Origin: Chloroflexota bacterium
Lineage (GTDB): Bacteria > Chloroflexota > Anaerolineae > Promineifilales > Promineifilaceae
Length of the DNA: 64,000 bases
Assembly: GCA_018004935.1 (NCBI GenBank)
Contig: JAGNBF010000020.1
Location: 1-64,000, forward strand
Reading direction: 5' to 3'
Of the stretch, positions 1 through 8,905 are shown one piece after another. Position numbers and translations under genes: made by a program. How positions within the stretch are numbered: the first letter of the stretch is position 1; each line of letters starts with the position of its first letter. Below the pieces are notes generated by a model. That model was not told where the DNA came from. It ran no database searches and saw only the letters and a list, made by a program, of their open reading frames with translations.

Positions 1-102
1 GTTTGCGAGTTTGCGAGTTTGCGAGTTTGCGAGTTTGCGAGTTTGCGAGTTTGCGAGTTTGCGAGTTTGCGAGTTTGCGACTAGTCGCAAACTCGCAAAC
101 TC
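1..102. repeat. Octanucleotide tandem array (10 units) plus inverted units
   Basis: Bases 1-80 are ten perfect head-to-tail copies of GTTTGCGA. A short CTAG spacer follows, then two inverted units (TCGCAAAC) at 85-100, so the segment can fold into a hairpin. The array may extend beyond the window edge. A degenerate single-copy version (CGAGTTTGCG ... CGCAAACTC) lies at 29088-29133, in the same place relative to a second copy of the downstream leader, so this array looks like a local expansion. Confidence 0.9.
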
Positions 103-336
103 ATTGGCGCAGGCGTTCCCCATGGGCCTACGGCGCACCAAGAGGGATGAAAATCTGTAGGACGATTTGGTAAATCGTCCGGGCGATTTGCCAAATCGCC
201 CTACATTTTCGTAGGAGTTCCCCATGGACGGAACGCACACCAAGATGAATGAAAATAACGCCACCATTTTCATTCCCATCCGTGTTTCTTCCTATCCGTG
301 TTTCCACTATCCGTGGCTATTTTCGTAGGAGAAATT
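103..336 (+). promoter_or_regulatory. Duplicated leader with R1 hairpin repeat and ribosome-binding site
   Basis: This segment holds one dispersed R1 repeat (about 111-225), with two stem-loops of the form GGACGATTT/AAATCGTCC and GGGCGATTT/AAATCGCCC. A leader (206-336) follows that is almost the same as 29145-29277 in front of the LLM oxidoreductase. The phrase TTTTCGTAGGAG occurs twice. Its second copy ends in AGGAG at 327-331, the ribosome-binding site for the ATG at 337. A small open frame (ATG 225 to the TAG at 327) spans the leader, but it is not preserved in the second copy because of a one-base change. Confidence 0.6.
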
Positions 337-1896
337 ATGGCCGAAGTTTCTGCTCCCATTGCTGTTGCTCTGCGTGGTATTACCAAACGTTTTCCCGGTG
401 TGCTGGCTAATGACCGGGTAAACCTTGATGTACGACAGGGAGAAATTCATGCCCTGCTAGGGGAAAACGGGGCGGGTAAAAGCACCCTGATGAGTGCCTT
501 GTGTGGCCTTTACCAACCTGATGAAGGGGAAATATGCCTGAGTGATGACAAGGGGCAACTGCACGCGGCCGCGATTCATTCCCCCCGTGCCGCCATTGCC
601 GCCGGTATTGGTATGGTTCATCAACATTTTAAACTTGTTGCCAGCCAAACCGTCGCCGAAAATGTCATTTTAGGACTGGATGGCATTCCCTTTCGCCTGG
701 ATATGGGGCAGGTAGAGGAGCGAATCAACCGGTTAGGGCAACAGTATCATCTGCCCGTAGACCCCAATGCCTATATCTGGCAACTTTCGGTGGGGGAACA
801 ACAGCGGGTAGAAATTCTCAAACAGCTCTACCGGGGAGCCGATATTCTCATTTTGGATGAGCCGACGGCGGTGCTGACTCCCCAGGAGTCTGAAGAGTTG
901 GGGCATGTTTTGCGGGGAATGGTAGCTGAAGGGAAGGCGATTATTTTTATCAGCCATAAGTTAGATGAGGTGATTGCCTTTGCTGACCGGGTAACCGTTC
1001 TGCGTGATGGCCGTAATGTGGCGACATTAGAGGTCAAAAATACGAATAAAGCGGAACTTGCCCGGCTGATGGTGGGGCGCGAAGTGCTTTTTCGGGTGGA
1101 AAAAGAGCCGCTTAAGGCAGGGGACACTGCTTTGGCCTTGCAAGGAGTCACGGCTCTGAACGACAAAGGGTTGAAAGCTCTCAAGAATGTGTCGTTGACG
1201 ATTTGCCGGGGAGAAATTTTAGGTATTGCCGGGGTGGCTGGTAATGGGCAACGGGCGCTTACGGAAGTGGTGACGGGGTTACGCTCTTCTATTAGTGGAA
1301 AAGTATTGTTGCGCGGACAGGATTTAACGAATCAATCTTCGCGCCGTTTTATCCAGGCTGGGGTATCCCATGTGCCCAGTGACCGACTGGGCATGGGGTT
1401 GGCTGGTAATTTGCCGGTGAGTGATAACCTGATCATGAAAGCGTACCGGCAGATGCCCCTTGCCTCAGGACCATTTTTGCGCGGGGGAGCGATTATCAGT
1501 TTTGCCAATAAGCTGATTCAGACGTTTCAGGTGAGTACTCCGAGCAGTGCTACCCCGGCGCGTATGCTTTCTGGGGGAAATCAGCAAAAGGCGATTTTGG
1601 CCCGGGAGATTACGGCGGGTAAACAGCGGTTTGGCGATGGGGCTGTTTTGCTGGTGGCGGCGTATCCCACACGGGGGCTAGATGTGGGGGCCATTGAAGC
1701 GGTGCGGCAAATGATTTTGACGCAACGGCGCGACGGCACGGCGATTTTGCTTATTTCAGAAGATTTGGATGAGTTGATGGCGATTAGTGACCGGATTGCT
1801 GTGTTGCATGGGGGCGAGATTATGGGGATTGTAGACGCGGCCGCGGCAACTATTGAAGAACTCGGTTTGATGATGGCTGGGGAGAGGAGGCAATAA
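337..1896 (+). CDS. Nucleoside-type ABC transporter, dual ATP-binding protein (YufO/RbsA-like)
   Basis: A 519-residue ATPase with two fused ABC domains. It would power import together with the two permeases downstream. The first half is intact: Walker A GENGAGKST (42-50), Q-loop Gln96, signature LSVGEQQR (150-157), Walker B LILDEP (171-176), H-loop His207. The second half has a degenerate P-loop (GVAGNGQRA, 299-307) but a good signature LSGGNQQK (411-418), typical of the sugar/nucleoside (RbsA, YufO) class. A short polar insert (428-435) precedes the second Walker B. I chose ATG 337 over the upstream in-frame ATG 298 because AGGAG sits just before it. The stop overlaps the next start (TAATG). 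The BMP-family permeases next door point to nucleosides or purines as substrate. No substrate-binding lipoprotein is in view, and it may lie left of the window. Confidence 0.9.
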   Translation: MAEVSAPIAVALRGITKRFPGVLANDRVNLDVRQGEIHALLGENGAGKSTLMSALCGLYQPDEGEICLSDDKGQLHAAAIHSPRAAIAAGIGMVHQHFKLVASQTVAENVILGLDGIPFRLDMGQVEERINRLGQQYHLPVDPNAYIWQLSVGEQQRVEILKQLYRGADILILDEPTAVLTPQESEELGHVLRGMVAEGKAIIFISHKLDEVIAFADRVTVLRDGRNVATLEVKNTNKAELARLMVGREVLFRVEKEPLKAGDTALALQGVTALNDKGLKALKNVSLTICRGEILGIAGVAGNGQRALTEVVTGLRSSISGKVLLRGQDLTNQSSRRFIQAGVSHVPSDRLGMGLAGNLPVSDNLIMKAYRQMPLASGPFLRGGAIISFANKLIQTFQVSTPSSATPARMLSGGNQQKAILAREITAGKQRFGDGAVLLVAAYPTRGLDVGAIEAVRQMILTQRRDGTAILLISEDLDELMAISDRIAVLHGGEIMGIVDAAAATIEELGLMMAGERRQ

Positions 1897-3038
1897 TGCC
1901 ATTTTCATTGAAGTTAGAAAAGCGCTTGGAAATCTCACGCAAGGCATCCTATCTCGTGCCGATGGCTTCGGTGGTATTGGCCTTGTTGTTTGGGGCTATT
2001 TTGTTGCGTATTGCGGGGGCCAACCCCTGGGAAACGTACCGGGCAATGCTGGAAGGGGCGATTGGTTCGCCTGCCCAATGGCGTGAAGGGCAATATTTTA
2101 GCCTGGTAGAAACATTGGTGAAGGCAATTCCCATTATGCTGACGGGTCTCTCCGTGGCGATAGCTTTTCGGATGCGCTTTTGGAACATTGGCGCGGAAGG
2201 GCAATTGGTGTTGGGGGGGGTGGCCGCGGCCGCGGTGGCGCTCTGGTTTCCATCCCTTTTCCCCTTTTTGCCGCAAACCGCCGGGGTTTATCTACCCATG
2301 ATGTTTATCGCCAGTGTTTTGGCCGGGGCTTTCTGGGCACTCATTCCCGCTATCCTGAAGGCGTATTTAAAGGTGGATGAGATTATCACCACGCTGATGC
2401 TCAATTACATTGGTATTTTGTTTTACGAGTATCTGTTTAACATTGTCTGGAAAGACCCTCAGGGGTTTGGTTTTCCAGGGACGGCTCTGTTACCGGAATA
2501 TACCTGGTTGCCTCGTTTTACCGGGCGGTTGCACTGGGGCATTCTTATTGCCATCGGCGCGGCCGCGGTCGTCTGGCTGTTAATGAGTCGTACCCGCTAC
2601 GGTTATGAAATCCGCCTCATTGGTGAAAACCCCCGTGCTGGTCGGTATGCCGGTGTCAGTCTGGTGTTTAACATTATTCTGGTTATGCTCCTTTCCGGGG
2701 GGCTGGCTGGGCTGGCCGGTATGTCAGAGGTAGCGGGTATTTCTCACCGCCTGCAACGAGGATTAGATGTGGGGAATGGGTTCACCGGCATCATTGTGGC
2801 CTGGTTAGCCAAACTGAACCCCTGGGCTGTCCTGTTAGTAGGCTTTTTATTAGCCGCGTTGGTGGTCGGTGGTGAACAAATCCAGATTTCTATGGGTTTA
2901 CCGGCGGCAGTATCTCTGGTATTGCAAGGGGCGATTTTACTCTTTGTGTTGGGGGGCGATATTTTTAGCCGTTACCGCCTGCGCATTATCCGCACTACAC
3001 CCGCTCCGGCCTCTGTAAAGGTAGAAGCAGGGGATTAA
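1896..3038 (+). CDS. ABC transporter permease (YufP-like, nucleoside type)
   Basis: A 380-residue polytopic membrane protein of the branched-chain/monosaccharide permease fold (BPD_transp_2). Its hydrophobic segments run from about residue 20 to 365, and it has the family-typical stretch FWNIGAEGQLVLGG (about 94-107). The start ATG overlaps the stop of the ATPase gene, so the two are translationally coupled. It is one of the two membrane subunits. The second, 3548-4498, is separated by an unusual 509-bp repeat-filled gap. GCGGCCGC occurs at 2226 and 2559, both giving Ala runs in membrane segments. Substrate assignment to nucleosides is inferred from similarity to YufP/NupP-type permeases. Confidence 0.88.
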   Translation: MPFSLKLEKRLEISRKASYLVPMASVVLALLFGAILLRIAGANPWETYRAMLEGAIGSPAQWREGQYFSLVETLVKAIPIMLTGLSVAIAFRMRFWNIGAEGQLVLGGVAAAAVALWFPSLFPFLPQTAGVYLPMMFIASVLAGAFWALIPAILKAYLKVDEIITTLMLNYIGILFYEYLFNIVWKDPQGFGFPGTALLPEYTWLPRFTGRLHWGILIAIGAAAVVWLLMSRTRYGYEIRLIGENPRAGRYAGVSLVFNIILVMLLSGGLAGLAGMSEVAGISHRLQRGLDVGNGFTGIIVAWLAKLNPWAVLLVGFLLAALVVGGEQIQISMGLPAAVSLVLQGAILLFVLGGDIFSRYRLRIIRTTPAPASVKVEAGD

Positions 3039-3547
3039 AAGCTTAATAATCGTCCAAAAATAACCTGGGTGGTGCGGTCAGGAAACCGACCACAGCAAAT
3101 GGCTAAGTTAATTGCGAACGATTACTAAGTTTATATACTTACCACGGTCATCAAGTGACATTTTGTTAGCGGCAACAGATTGGTAGGTTTGGATTGAAGA
3201 CCCATCCCCCTTCGATCCCAGAGGGAAGGGGGGAGAAACCTACCGGCGTGGTTTGGCGAGCGTCCGCTCGCCAAACCACGCCGAAATTAGTTCCCCGCCC
3301 CTGGGGGTGGGGGTGGCCTTGGATAAACCCAACACGACGATAAAGGGAGACGGTGACAGGGCGAAAAAATGTTAGATTATGCCCTTTGACAGTATAGGTA
3401 ACCGTTCAGCCTTTCGAAGGTTTCTGCAAAGGTGTTGACCAGTGGTACAAACCCTCGGAAGGCTCTTTTTCTCAGGGAACTGAACGCTTACGCTTATAGG
3501 CTGAAACGCTGACTGGTTAATGTGCTGAAAGCTAAAATGGTGCCAAA
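3039..3547. repeat. Repeat-filled gap inside the ABC operon
   Basis: No gene. From left to right there is a module with AATCGTCC/GGACGATT-like ends (about 3045-3128) carrying an R2 insert (3071-3096, sense GGTCAGGAAACCGACCACAG). Next is an R6 element (about 3205-3315) whose core, 3244-3283, is a perfect 17-bp stem. Then comes a terminal-inverted-repeat element (3398-3491) with ends GTAACCGTTCAG and CTGAACGCTTAC. A tail of short CTGAAA-type words leads to the next ATG. Confidence 0.75.
3398..3491. repeat. TIR element with terminator-like hairpin
   Basis: A 94-bp element bounded by 12-bp inverted ends (GTAACCGTTCAG at 3398, CTGAACGCTTAC at 3480). Inside, AGCCTTTCGAAGG can pair imperfectly with CCCTCGGAAGGCT, followed by CTTTTT. 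This is a rho-independent-terminator look-alike lying within the ABC operon. A better-preserved relative is at 34639-34720. Confidence 0.7.
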
Positions 3548-4498
3548 ATGGATTTACTGACTTCAATTTTAAGTATTGCCATTGTTGCCGGAACGTCGTT
3601 AGTATTTGCGACGATTGGGGAAATTTTGACGGAGCGGTCGGGTATTTTGAACCTGGGGGTAGAAGGGATCATGATAATGGGGGCGTTGTCCGCGTTCGCG
3701 GCCGCGTTCCATTCCCAAAGCGCCTGGGTTGGGATATTGGTAGCCATGCTCGTGGGGGGATCATTGGGCCTCGTCCATGCCTTTCTCACCATTACCCTGC
3801 GTGCCGATCAGGTCGTTTCCGGGTTGGCTATGACCTTATTCGGCACAGGTTTGTCTAGCTTCCTGGGCCAACGGCTGGGGCCAGAGGGTGCACCTCTGGT
3901 TGGTATGATTGGGCCACGCTTTGAGGAAATTCAGATCCCTGTTCTGAGCCAGATTCCTTTTTTGGGCGAAACCTTCTTTAACCATGACATTATGGTATAT
4001 CTGATGTACCTGTTTGTTCCGCTGTCCTGGTACTTCCTTTATAAAACTCGCCCTGGCCTGCATCTACGGGCTGTAGGAGAAAGCCCCCAGACCGCTGATG
4101 CGATGGGTGTAGATGTGTTTAATCTGCGTTATCTCTACACCATTGTGGGGGGTATGCTCATCGGGCTGGGGGGAGCACACCTCTCTCTGGCCTATACGCC
4201 GGGCTGGACGGAAAATCTGACCGGCGGCCGCGGCTGGATCGTCATCGCGCTGGTTATTTTTGCCACCTGGGACCCGGCACGGGCTGTCATTGGGGCATTA
4301 CTCTTCGGGGGGGTAAATGCTATTCAATTCCGCCTACAGGCATCGGGGACAACCATTCCTGCCAGCCTGCTTAATATGACACCTTATCTGCTCACCATTA
4401 TTGTCTTGGTGATGATTACCTGGTTTGAATCTTTCCGCAAACGGGTGGGTGCCCCAGCGGCCCTGGGTTTGCCCTATATGCGTGAAGAGCGGGCGTAG
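3548..4498 (+). CDS. ABC transporter permease (YufQ-like, nucleoside type)
   Basis: A 316-residue polytopic membrane protein and the second BPD_transp_2 permease of the system. It begins with a hydrophobic segment and the family-typical run GEILTERSGILNLGVEG (about residues 23-39), which is characteristic of the YufQ/NupQ type. It ends with a short basic tail. It should pair with the permease at 1896-3038 and the ATPase at 337-1896. It lies 509 bp downstream of its partner across a repeat cluster that could attenuate or separately drive its transcription. There is no clear Shine-Dalgarno sequence before ATG 3548. GCGGCCGC at 3698 and 4224 is read as AAA and GGRG respectively. Confidence 0.87.
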   Translation: MDLLTSILSIAIVAGTSLVFATIGEILTERSGILNLGVEGIMIMGALSAFAAAFHSQSAWVGILVAMLVGGSLGLVHAFLTITLRADQVVSGLAMTLFGTGLSSFLGQRLGPEGAPLVGMIGPRFEEIQIPVLSQIPFLGETFFNHDIMVYLMYLFVPLSWYFLYKTRPGLHLRAVGESPQTADAMGVDVFNLRYLYTIVGGMLIGLGGAHLSLAYTPGWTENLTGGRGWIVIALVIFATWDPARAVIGALLFGGVNAIQFRLQASGTTIPASLLNMTPYLLTIIVLVMITWFESFRKRVGAPAALGLPYMREERA

Positions 4499-5295
4499 GT
4501 AGTTAGTAATCGTTCGTTTTTAACTCAGGACTTACGTGCAGTGGCCGGTGTCCCCACCGAGCCACTCACGTTATTTCTGAACGATGACTTAGGATCGAAG
4601 ATTAAATAACCTACGAAACTGCTGTGGCCGGTCTCCTGACCGTGCCACTCTTAGCCAGCAGGTTATTTAATTCTCATTCCTTAGCGGTGGGTCTTGTGCC
4701 TGCCCGTCAAGGACAACTACTAATCATTCTCCTGAATTCCCAAAGGCCCTAATTTAATCAACAAACGGTTAAAACCATAAGACGCCAAACTGGAGTTTAG
4801 AGCTAGAGGAGAGAGCGAGAGGAAACTACTCTAGAAAACTCTCTAGCTCTCGCTCTGAACTCTAAACTCAAGGCCAAAAGCACACTTGAACAATGGCCCA
4901 AGCCGTAGAACAGCCTGATTGTTCATTAAATTTTTAATCGGGTAACGCGTATCTTCTCAATAACTCGGGGTGGATCGGGCCGGTCTCCTGACCGTGACCG
5001 CTGGTGGCTCGGTCAGGAGACCGGCCACAGCCCCGAAATATTGAGATGTTACGGTAACGCCTTCATTGACCCCATCCCCCCTGCCGATTCCCTCGGGAAG
5101 GGGGGAATTCCCATGGGGCATTTTTCGGGGCATTCGCCCCGAAAAATGCCCCTTAGAAAAGTTCCCCGCCCCTGGGGGCGGGGTTAGGGGTGGGGGGATT
5201 CCATTACCTGATTAATTTTTTAAACGACAAAAAGGCTGTTCTACGGCTCAACCCAACTTGTTTTTAGACGCTCACTAAGCTGGGGATAACCTTGT
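4499..5295. repeat. Nested inverted-repeat cluster
   Basis: No gene in about 800 bp between convergent genes. Modules: an R2-like insert (4541-4565) inside a module with TAGTAATCGTTC / GAACGATGACTTA ends (about 4504-4592); an R2 copy (4621-4648) inside a module with AAATAACCT / AGGTTATTT arms; a palindromic GAGTTTAGAGC...CTCTAAACTC element (4792-4871); and a five-level nest at 4901-5248, described separately. Confidence 0.75.
4901..5248. repeat. Five-level nested palindrome
   Basis: The outer arms are AGCCGTAGAACAGCCT (4901-4916) and its exact inverse (5233-5248). The next arms are about 20 bp and imperfect, 4926-4945 with 5204-5223. Inside these sit two units side by side. The first has arms 4955-4970/5031-5046 and encloses a perfect 17-bp inverted pair (4978-4994/5010-5026, the R2 sequence). 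The second is an R6 unit with a perfect 17-bp hairpin core (5115-5152, loop ATTC). Confidence 0.85.
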
Positions 5296-7290
5296 TCACG
5301 ATGCCCTTTCCCCTTTGGGCCGGTAGGCCAGCAAGCGCAAACCATTCAAAGAAACCAGTACGGTACTCCCCTCATGGCCGACAACGCTAAGCGGTAAGGG
5401 CAGACCCCAGCCCAAAACGGATGCCAACAACAGGATAATCATGCCCAGAGCAAAAACGAGGTTTTGTACCAGGGTGCGCCGGGTTTGCTGGCTCAGGCGT
5501 ATCAGATAAGGCAGGTGCTTCAGATCGTCCCCCATCAGGACAATGTCGGCGGTTTCTAGAGCAACATCGGTTCCGGCCGCGCCCATGGCAATGCCGATTG
5601 TGGCCGCCGCCAATGCTGGAGCATCATTTACGCCATCCCCCACCATTGCCACCGGGCCAACTTCCTGGGCCAGCCGTTTGAGGACGTGCATTTTGTCAGC
5701 GGGCATCAATTCGGCATATACCTCGTCAATGCCAGCCTGACGGGCCAGGGCTTCGGCGACACGGGCATTATCTCCGGTGAGCATGACCACCCGTTTAACG
5801 CCGACTTGTTTGAGTTGACGCACTGTCGCGGCCGCGTCCGGGCGCAACACATCAGCAATGCCTAGTACCCCCAAAACCTGAACCCTGTTCTCTGTGGTGG
5901 CCGCAATGATAACGGTGGTTTTTCCTTGTGCCTGCAAACTGTGGAGAACGTCCGCGGCCGCGTCCAGTCCCTTTGTTGTCCATTGGGCAAAGTAACGCTG
6001 GTTGCCAATGGTGATGCGCCGTCCCGCCACAACAGCGCCCACCCCCATGCCCGTTTCGGAATAAAAATCGGTAGCTTCAGGGATAGCCAGGTGACGTTCT
6101 GTGGCCGCGTCTACAATCGCCTGGGCTAAAGGATGTTCTGACTTGACTTCGACTGCGGCCGCGAGGGCCAGGAGTTCCATTTCACTGCCCTGCCAATCTT
6201 GCGTACAAACCCGAATGTCGGTTACTTTAGGTTTGCCAATCGTCAGGGTGCCGGTTTTATCAAACGCCACCACTTTGATCGTAGCCGCCTGCTCCACATA
6301 CGCCCCTCCCTTAAACAGGATACCCCGACGTGCCCCATTACCGATAGCCGAAAGCACCGTTGCCGGAGTGCTGATAACCAGAGCACAGGGCGAGGCCGCT
6401 ACCATCAAAGTCATCGCCCGATAAAAGGTGGGTTGAAACGGTTCATCCAGTAACAAAAGGGGTAGAACAATGGCCGAAAGGGTCATCAGAATAACCCCCA
6501 AGGCATAATATTGCTCCGCTTTTTCGATAAAACGTTGGGTGTGGGCCTTTTCGCTGTGGGCTTCTTCTACCAGTTTGATTAGCCTGGCCAGGGTGGTGTC
6601 GGCGGCCAGGTGGGTGACTTCCACTTCCAGGTGGCCCCGTTGGTTGATGGTTCCAGCCAGGACCATGTCACCCACCCGTTTGCTGACAGGGATAGATTCA
6701 CCGGTAATGGTGGCCTGGTCAACGCTACTTTCACCGGCAATGACTAGCCCATCTAAAGCCAGCCGATCACCCGGGCGGACAATCATCACATCACCCAGGC
6801 AAACTTCTTCCAGCGGTAGTGTGACTGTTTCTTCCTGGCGCTGAATGAGAGCGGTTGTGGGGCGCAAGGCCATGAGGGCACGGATGGCGTTGCGGGTGCG
6901 GTCCAGGGCATATTCTTGCAGAACGTTGGAGAGAGAAAACAGGAATAGGAGCATAGCCCCTTCAAATGGTGCTCCGACCGCGGCCGCGCCCAAAGCCGCC
7001 AGCACCATAAGCATATCTACATCAATGGTTAGTTGGCGTAAGGAAGCCAATCCCGCCTGCAAACCAAAAACGCCCCCGGCAATGTAGGCGATGAGATACA
7101 AAAGCACAATAAGCGGCCGCGAGGCTTCCTGCCGTTCGGCTAACAGGCCACCTAACATGGTTATCAGAGTGACCGCTGTCAGAAGGGCGGGCAGACGTTC
7201 ACCCACCAACCACTCCTGTAGCTGGATGATCCATCGCGGCCGCGTTGATAAACTGTTTGAAGACATCGTAATCATTTTTCCTGTCATCAT
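5296..7290 (-). CDS. P1B-4-type heavy-metal transporting ATPase (Co/Fe/Zn export)
   Basis: A 664-residue P-type ATPase that would export a divalent transition metal. Visible motifs are the actuator TGES (196-199), the phosphorylation site DKTGT with Asp344, GDGVND in the hinge (about 557), the membrane metal-site SPC (300-302) and C-terminal HEGST (639-643). SPC plus HEGxT, with no N-terminal CxxC metal-binding domain, places it in the P1B-4 (CoaT/CtpD-like) subgroup rather than the CPC-type Zn/Cd/Cu pumps. The start overlaps the stop of the TrmB-type regulator gene by four bases (ATGA), so the two form a coupled pair. Metal identity cannot be read from sequence: Co and Fe are known for the subgroup. 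Seven copies of GCGGCCGC lie within it. Confidence 0.88.
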   Translation of the reverse strand: MMTGKMITMSSNSLSTRPRWIIQLQEWLVGERLPALLTAVTLITMLGGLLAERQEASRPLIVLLYLIAYIAGGVFGLQAGLASLRQLTIDVDMLMVLAALGAAAVGAPFEGAMLLFLFSLSNVLQEYALDRTRNAIRALMALRPTTALIQRQEETVTLPLEEVCLGDVMIVRPGDRLALDGLVIAGESSVDQATITGESIPVSKRVGDMVLAGTINQRGHLEVEVTHLAADTTLARLIKLVEEAHSEKAHTQRFIEKAEQYYALGVILMTLSAIVLPLLLLDEPFQPTFYRAMTLMVAASPCALVISTPATVLSAIGNGARRGILFKGGAYVEQAATIKVVAFDKTGTLTIGKPKVTDIRVCTQDWQGSEMELLALAAAVEVKSEHPLAQAIVDAATERHLAIPEATDFYSETGMGVGAVVAGRRITIGNQRYFAQWTTKGLDAAADVLHSLQAQGKTTVIIAATTENRVQVLGVLGIADVLRPDAAATVRQLKQVGVKRVVMLTGDNARVAEALARQAGIDEVYAELMPADKMHVLKRLAQEVGPVAMVGDGVNDAPALAAATIGIAMGAAGTDVALETADIVLMGDDLKHLPYLIRLSQQTRRTLVQNLVFALGMIILLLASVLGWGLPLPLSVVGHEGSTVLVSLNGLRLLAYRPKGERAS

Positions 7291-8090
7291 GTGGCTCCGT
7301 TCGTTGTATCCAGGCTCTCAAAAATTTGGCGATCTTCCGCATCCAGGCGCATCAATAATTCTGGCCCCAAACGAGCATAAATCCGTTGCGTGAATAACTC
7401 CATCCAGACAAATTGCCGGGCAATGTGAACCAAATCATGATTACCGGTAATAGTCGCCAACATTTCGCCTTGCGTCCCTTTGCTGGCAATCAGAAGCTCT
7501 TTATCATCCGCCTCTACCAATAGGGTTGTCTGTAGTCCCTGTAATTGACTTTCGAGAGGGGGGTGATAAGCCACTCTGCCCGCGCTGAATGGTGTCGTTC
7601 CGGTCAGTAACGCGTTTATCATCACCCCTTGATTGTGAGCAGTGGTAATTTCTGAGTGGAGTTCTGCCAAATCCTCATCCGTCAGCACCAGGAAGAGTTC
7701 AGTTTGGGCGTTTTGGATGAGTTGGGTGGCATAGGTGAGGGTCGTGGAGCGTCCTTTGAGGGACCAGAGACGATTATCAGGGGTATGGGCATACAGTTCC
7801 CCCAAACCACGCCGTAATTGCTGAAGTAGGCGTTGGTGTTCAGATTCATATCGCCCTAGCAAAAGTTCAGGGGGCATAGGGCGGTACAATGTGGCCCGCT
7901 CTTCGACTGTTTCTAACGCGGCTCCTCGTCCATGTAAACGCTTTAACGCTTCGTATACCATCGAACGAGGTACACCTGAGGCTTTGCTGATCTGATAGCC
8001 CGATACAGGATGCTCCTGTAATAGGGCTAGATACACCTTTGCTTCGTATTCAGTAAACCCGATTGCTAATAAGTTTGTCAATAAGTCCAT
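7287..8090 (-). CDS. TrmB-family transcriptional regulator
   Basis: A 267-residue protein with an N-terminal winged-helix domain (about 1-75: an EYEAKVYLALL helix, then SKASGVPRSMVYEALKRL as recognition helix) followed by a coiled segment and a C-terminal TrmB-type effector domain. ATG 8090 is chosen over the upstream TTG 8102 because TTGAGG lies seven bases before it. It is co-transcribed with the metal ATPase by a 4-bp overlap, so it plausibly controls that pump or its own operon. TrmB proteins classically bind sugars, so a metal-linked member would be unusual. There is no GCGGCCGC in this gene. Confidence 0.82.
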   Translation of the reverse strand: MDLLTNLLAIGFTEYEAKVYLALLQEHPVSGYQISKASGVPRSMVYEALKRLHGRGAALETVEERATLYRPMPPELLLGRYESEHQRLLQQLRRGLGELYAHTPDNRLWSLKGRSTTLTYATQLIQNAQTELFLVLTDEDLAELHSEITTAHNQGVMINALLTGTTPFSAGRVAYHPPLESQLQGLQTTLLVEADDKELLIASKGTQGEMLATITGNHDLVHIARQFVWMELFTQRIYARLGPELLMRLDAEDRQIFESLDTTNGAT

Positions 8091-8159
8091 TTTTTGCCTC
8101 AAGGAGGTGGCTCTTTGGAAATTCAGGGGGTTGACACCATGAAAATATTTGAGTGGTTT

Positions 8160-8205
8160 GCAAACTAACTAGTAGTAATTATGCAAACAACTAATCTTTT
8201 GTCAA
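8160..8205 (-). promoter_or_regulatory. Sigma70-like promoter and direct-repeat operator for the TrmB-ATPase pair
   Basis: On the minus strand TTGACA (8205-8200) and CATAAT (8183-8178) are separated by 16 bp, upstream of the regulator. A direct repeat reading AGTTGTTTGCA and AGTTAGTTTGCA brackets the -10 element, a plausible autoregulatory operator. The spacing and hexamers are seen directly. Operator function is inferred. Confidence 0.5.
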
Positions 8206-8905
8206 CACTGTTCTGGCTTACCGTTGCCGGTTTGCCCTTATACACCCTCTCGGTGGTTCTTGGGAATTTCGCGGGATACGGGCAACCCTTGTGGTTCTCC
8301 CACACGGGGCAGGCACAAGGTCAGCCCGTACATCTGGTGTCAATCCCCTGAATTCCCAAAGAACCGTAAAAGATTAAGTTCCGTCAAGCGCTTTTAACTG
8401 TTTTGACCTTTTTTCAGTAGAGTCATAATTAATTGTTGGTATCTATACAGCCCCTCACCCTAACCCTCTCCCCAGGGAGAGGGAACTAACTCTCCTCTCC
8501 CGCTTCGGGACAGGGGCGGGGGTTTCCCCCTTCCCACTTGTTGATTAAATGATTAATCGGGTAATGAGTGGATTCGCCCTCCCCCCTGCCCGCTGGGAGC
8601 GCAGGGGAATGGGTTTTTCGTGGTCGCCATTCTATGCCTGTGTTATTTCGGAAAAACTCAATAACCGTGGGATAAATCCACGAAACGTTTAAAATCCGGG
8701 CGTGGTTCATAAGTCGGCAAACGGTGCTTAGTCATCGTTTGGAAATAAGATGGGGGGCGCGGTCAGGAGACCGGTCACAGCAAAAAGGGAAGTTGTTCTT
8801 AAACAGTTTCTTAGCCGTGCCCCCCGGGCAAGGGGGCATGGTTTTAGGGAAAATACCTGTTTGGGTGTACTCCAGACCCCCAGGGAAACTTCTGTGAGGA
8901 ATTTA
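8206..8905. repeat. Intergenic repeats before the maturation fusion gene
   Basis: No gene. It contains an R9 copy (about 8275-8375, a GGGCAACCCTTGTGGTT ... GGGCAGGCACAAGG type shared with 15606-15708), a CCCTCTCCCCAGGGAGAGGG hairpin near 8468-8487, a TTAATCGGGTAAT half-module near 8551 and an R2 copy (8757-8781). Three bases of GC-rich bias give an open frame upstream of the real ATG 8906, but it is repeat sequence. Confidence 0.65.

Noticed and set aside
8101-8168. Plus-strand AAGGAGGTGG and a nine-codon ORF at 8139
   Set aside because: Spacing to the ATG is too long, the ORF is trivial, and the segment is the 5' leader of the minus-strand TrmB gene.
8750-8905. 52-codon extension of the YqeB-YqeC-MocA protein
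   Set aside because: It covers an R2 repeat; YqeB similarity and the ribosome-binding site point to ATG 8906.
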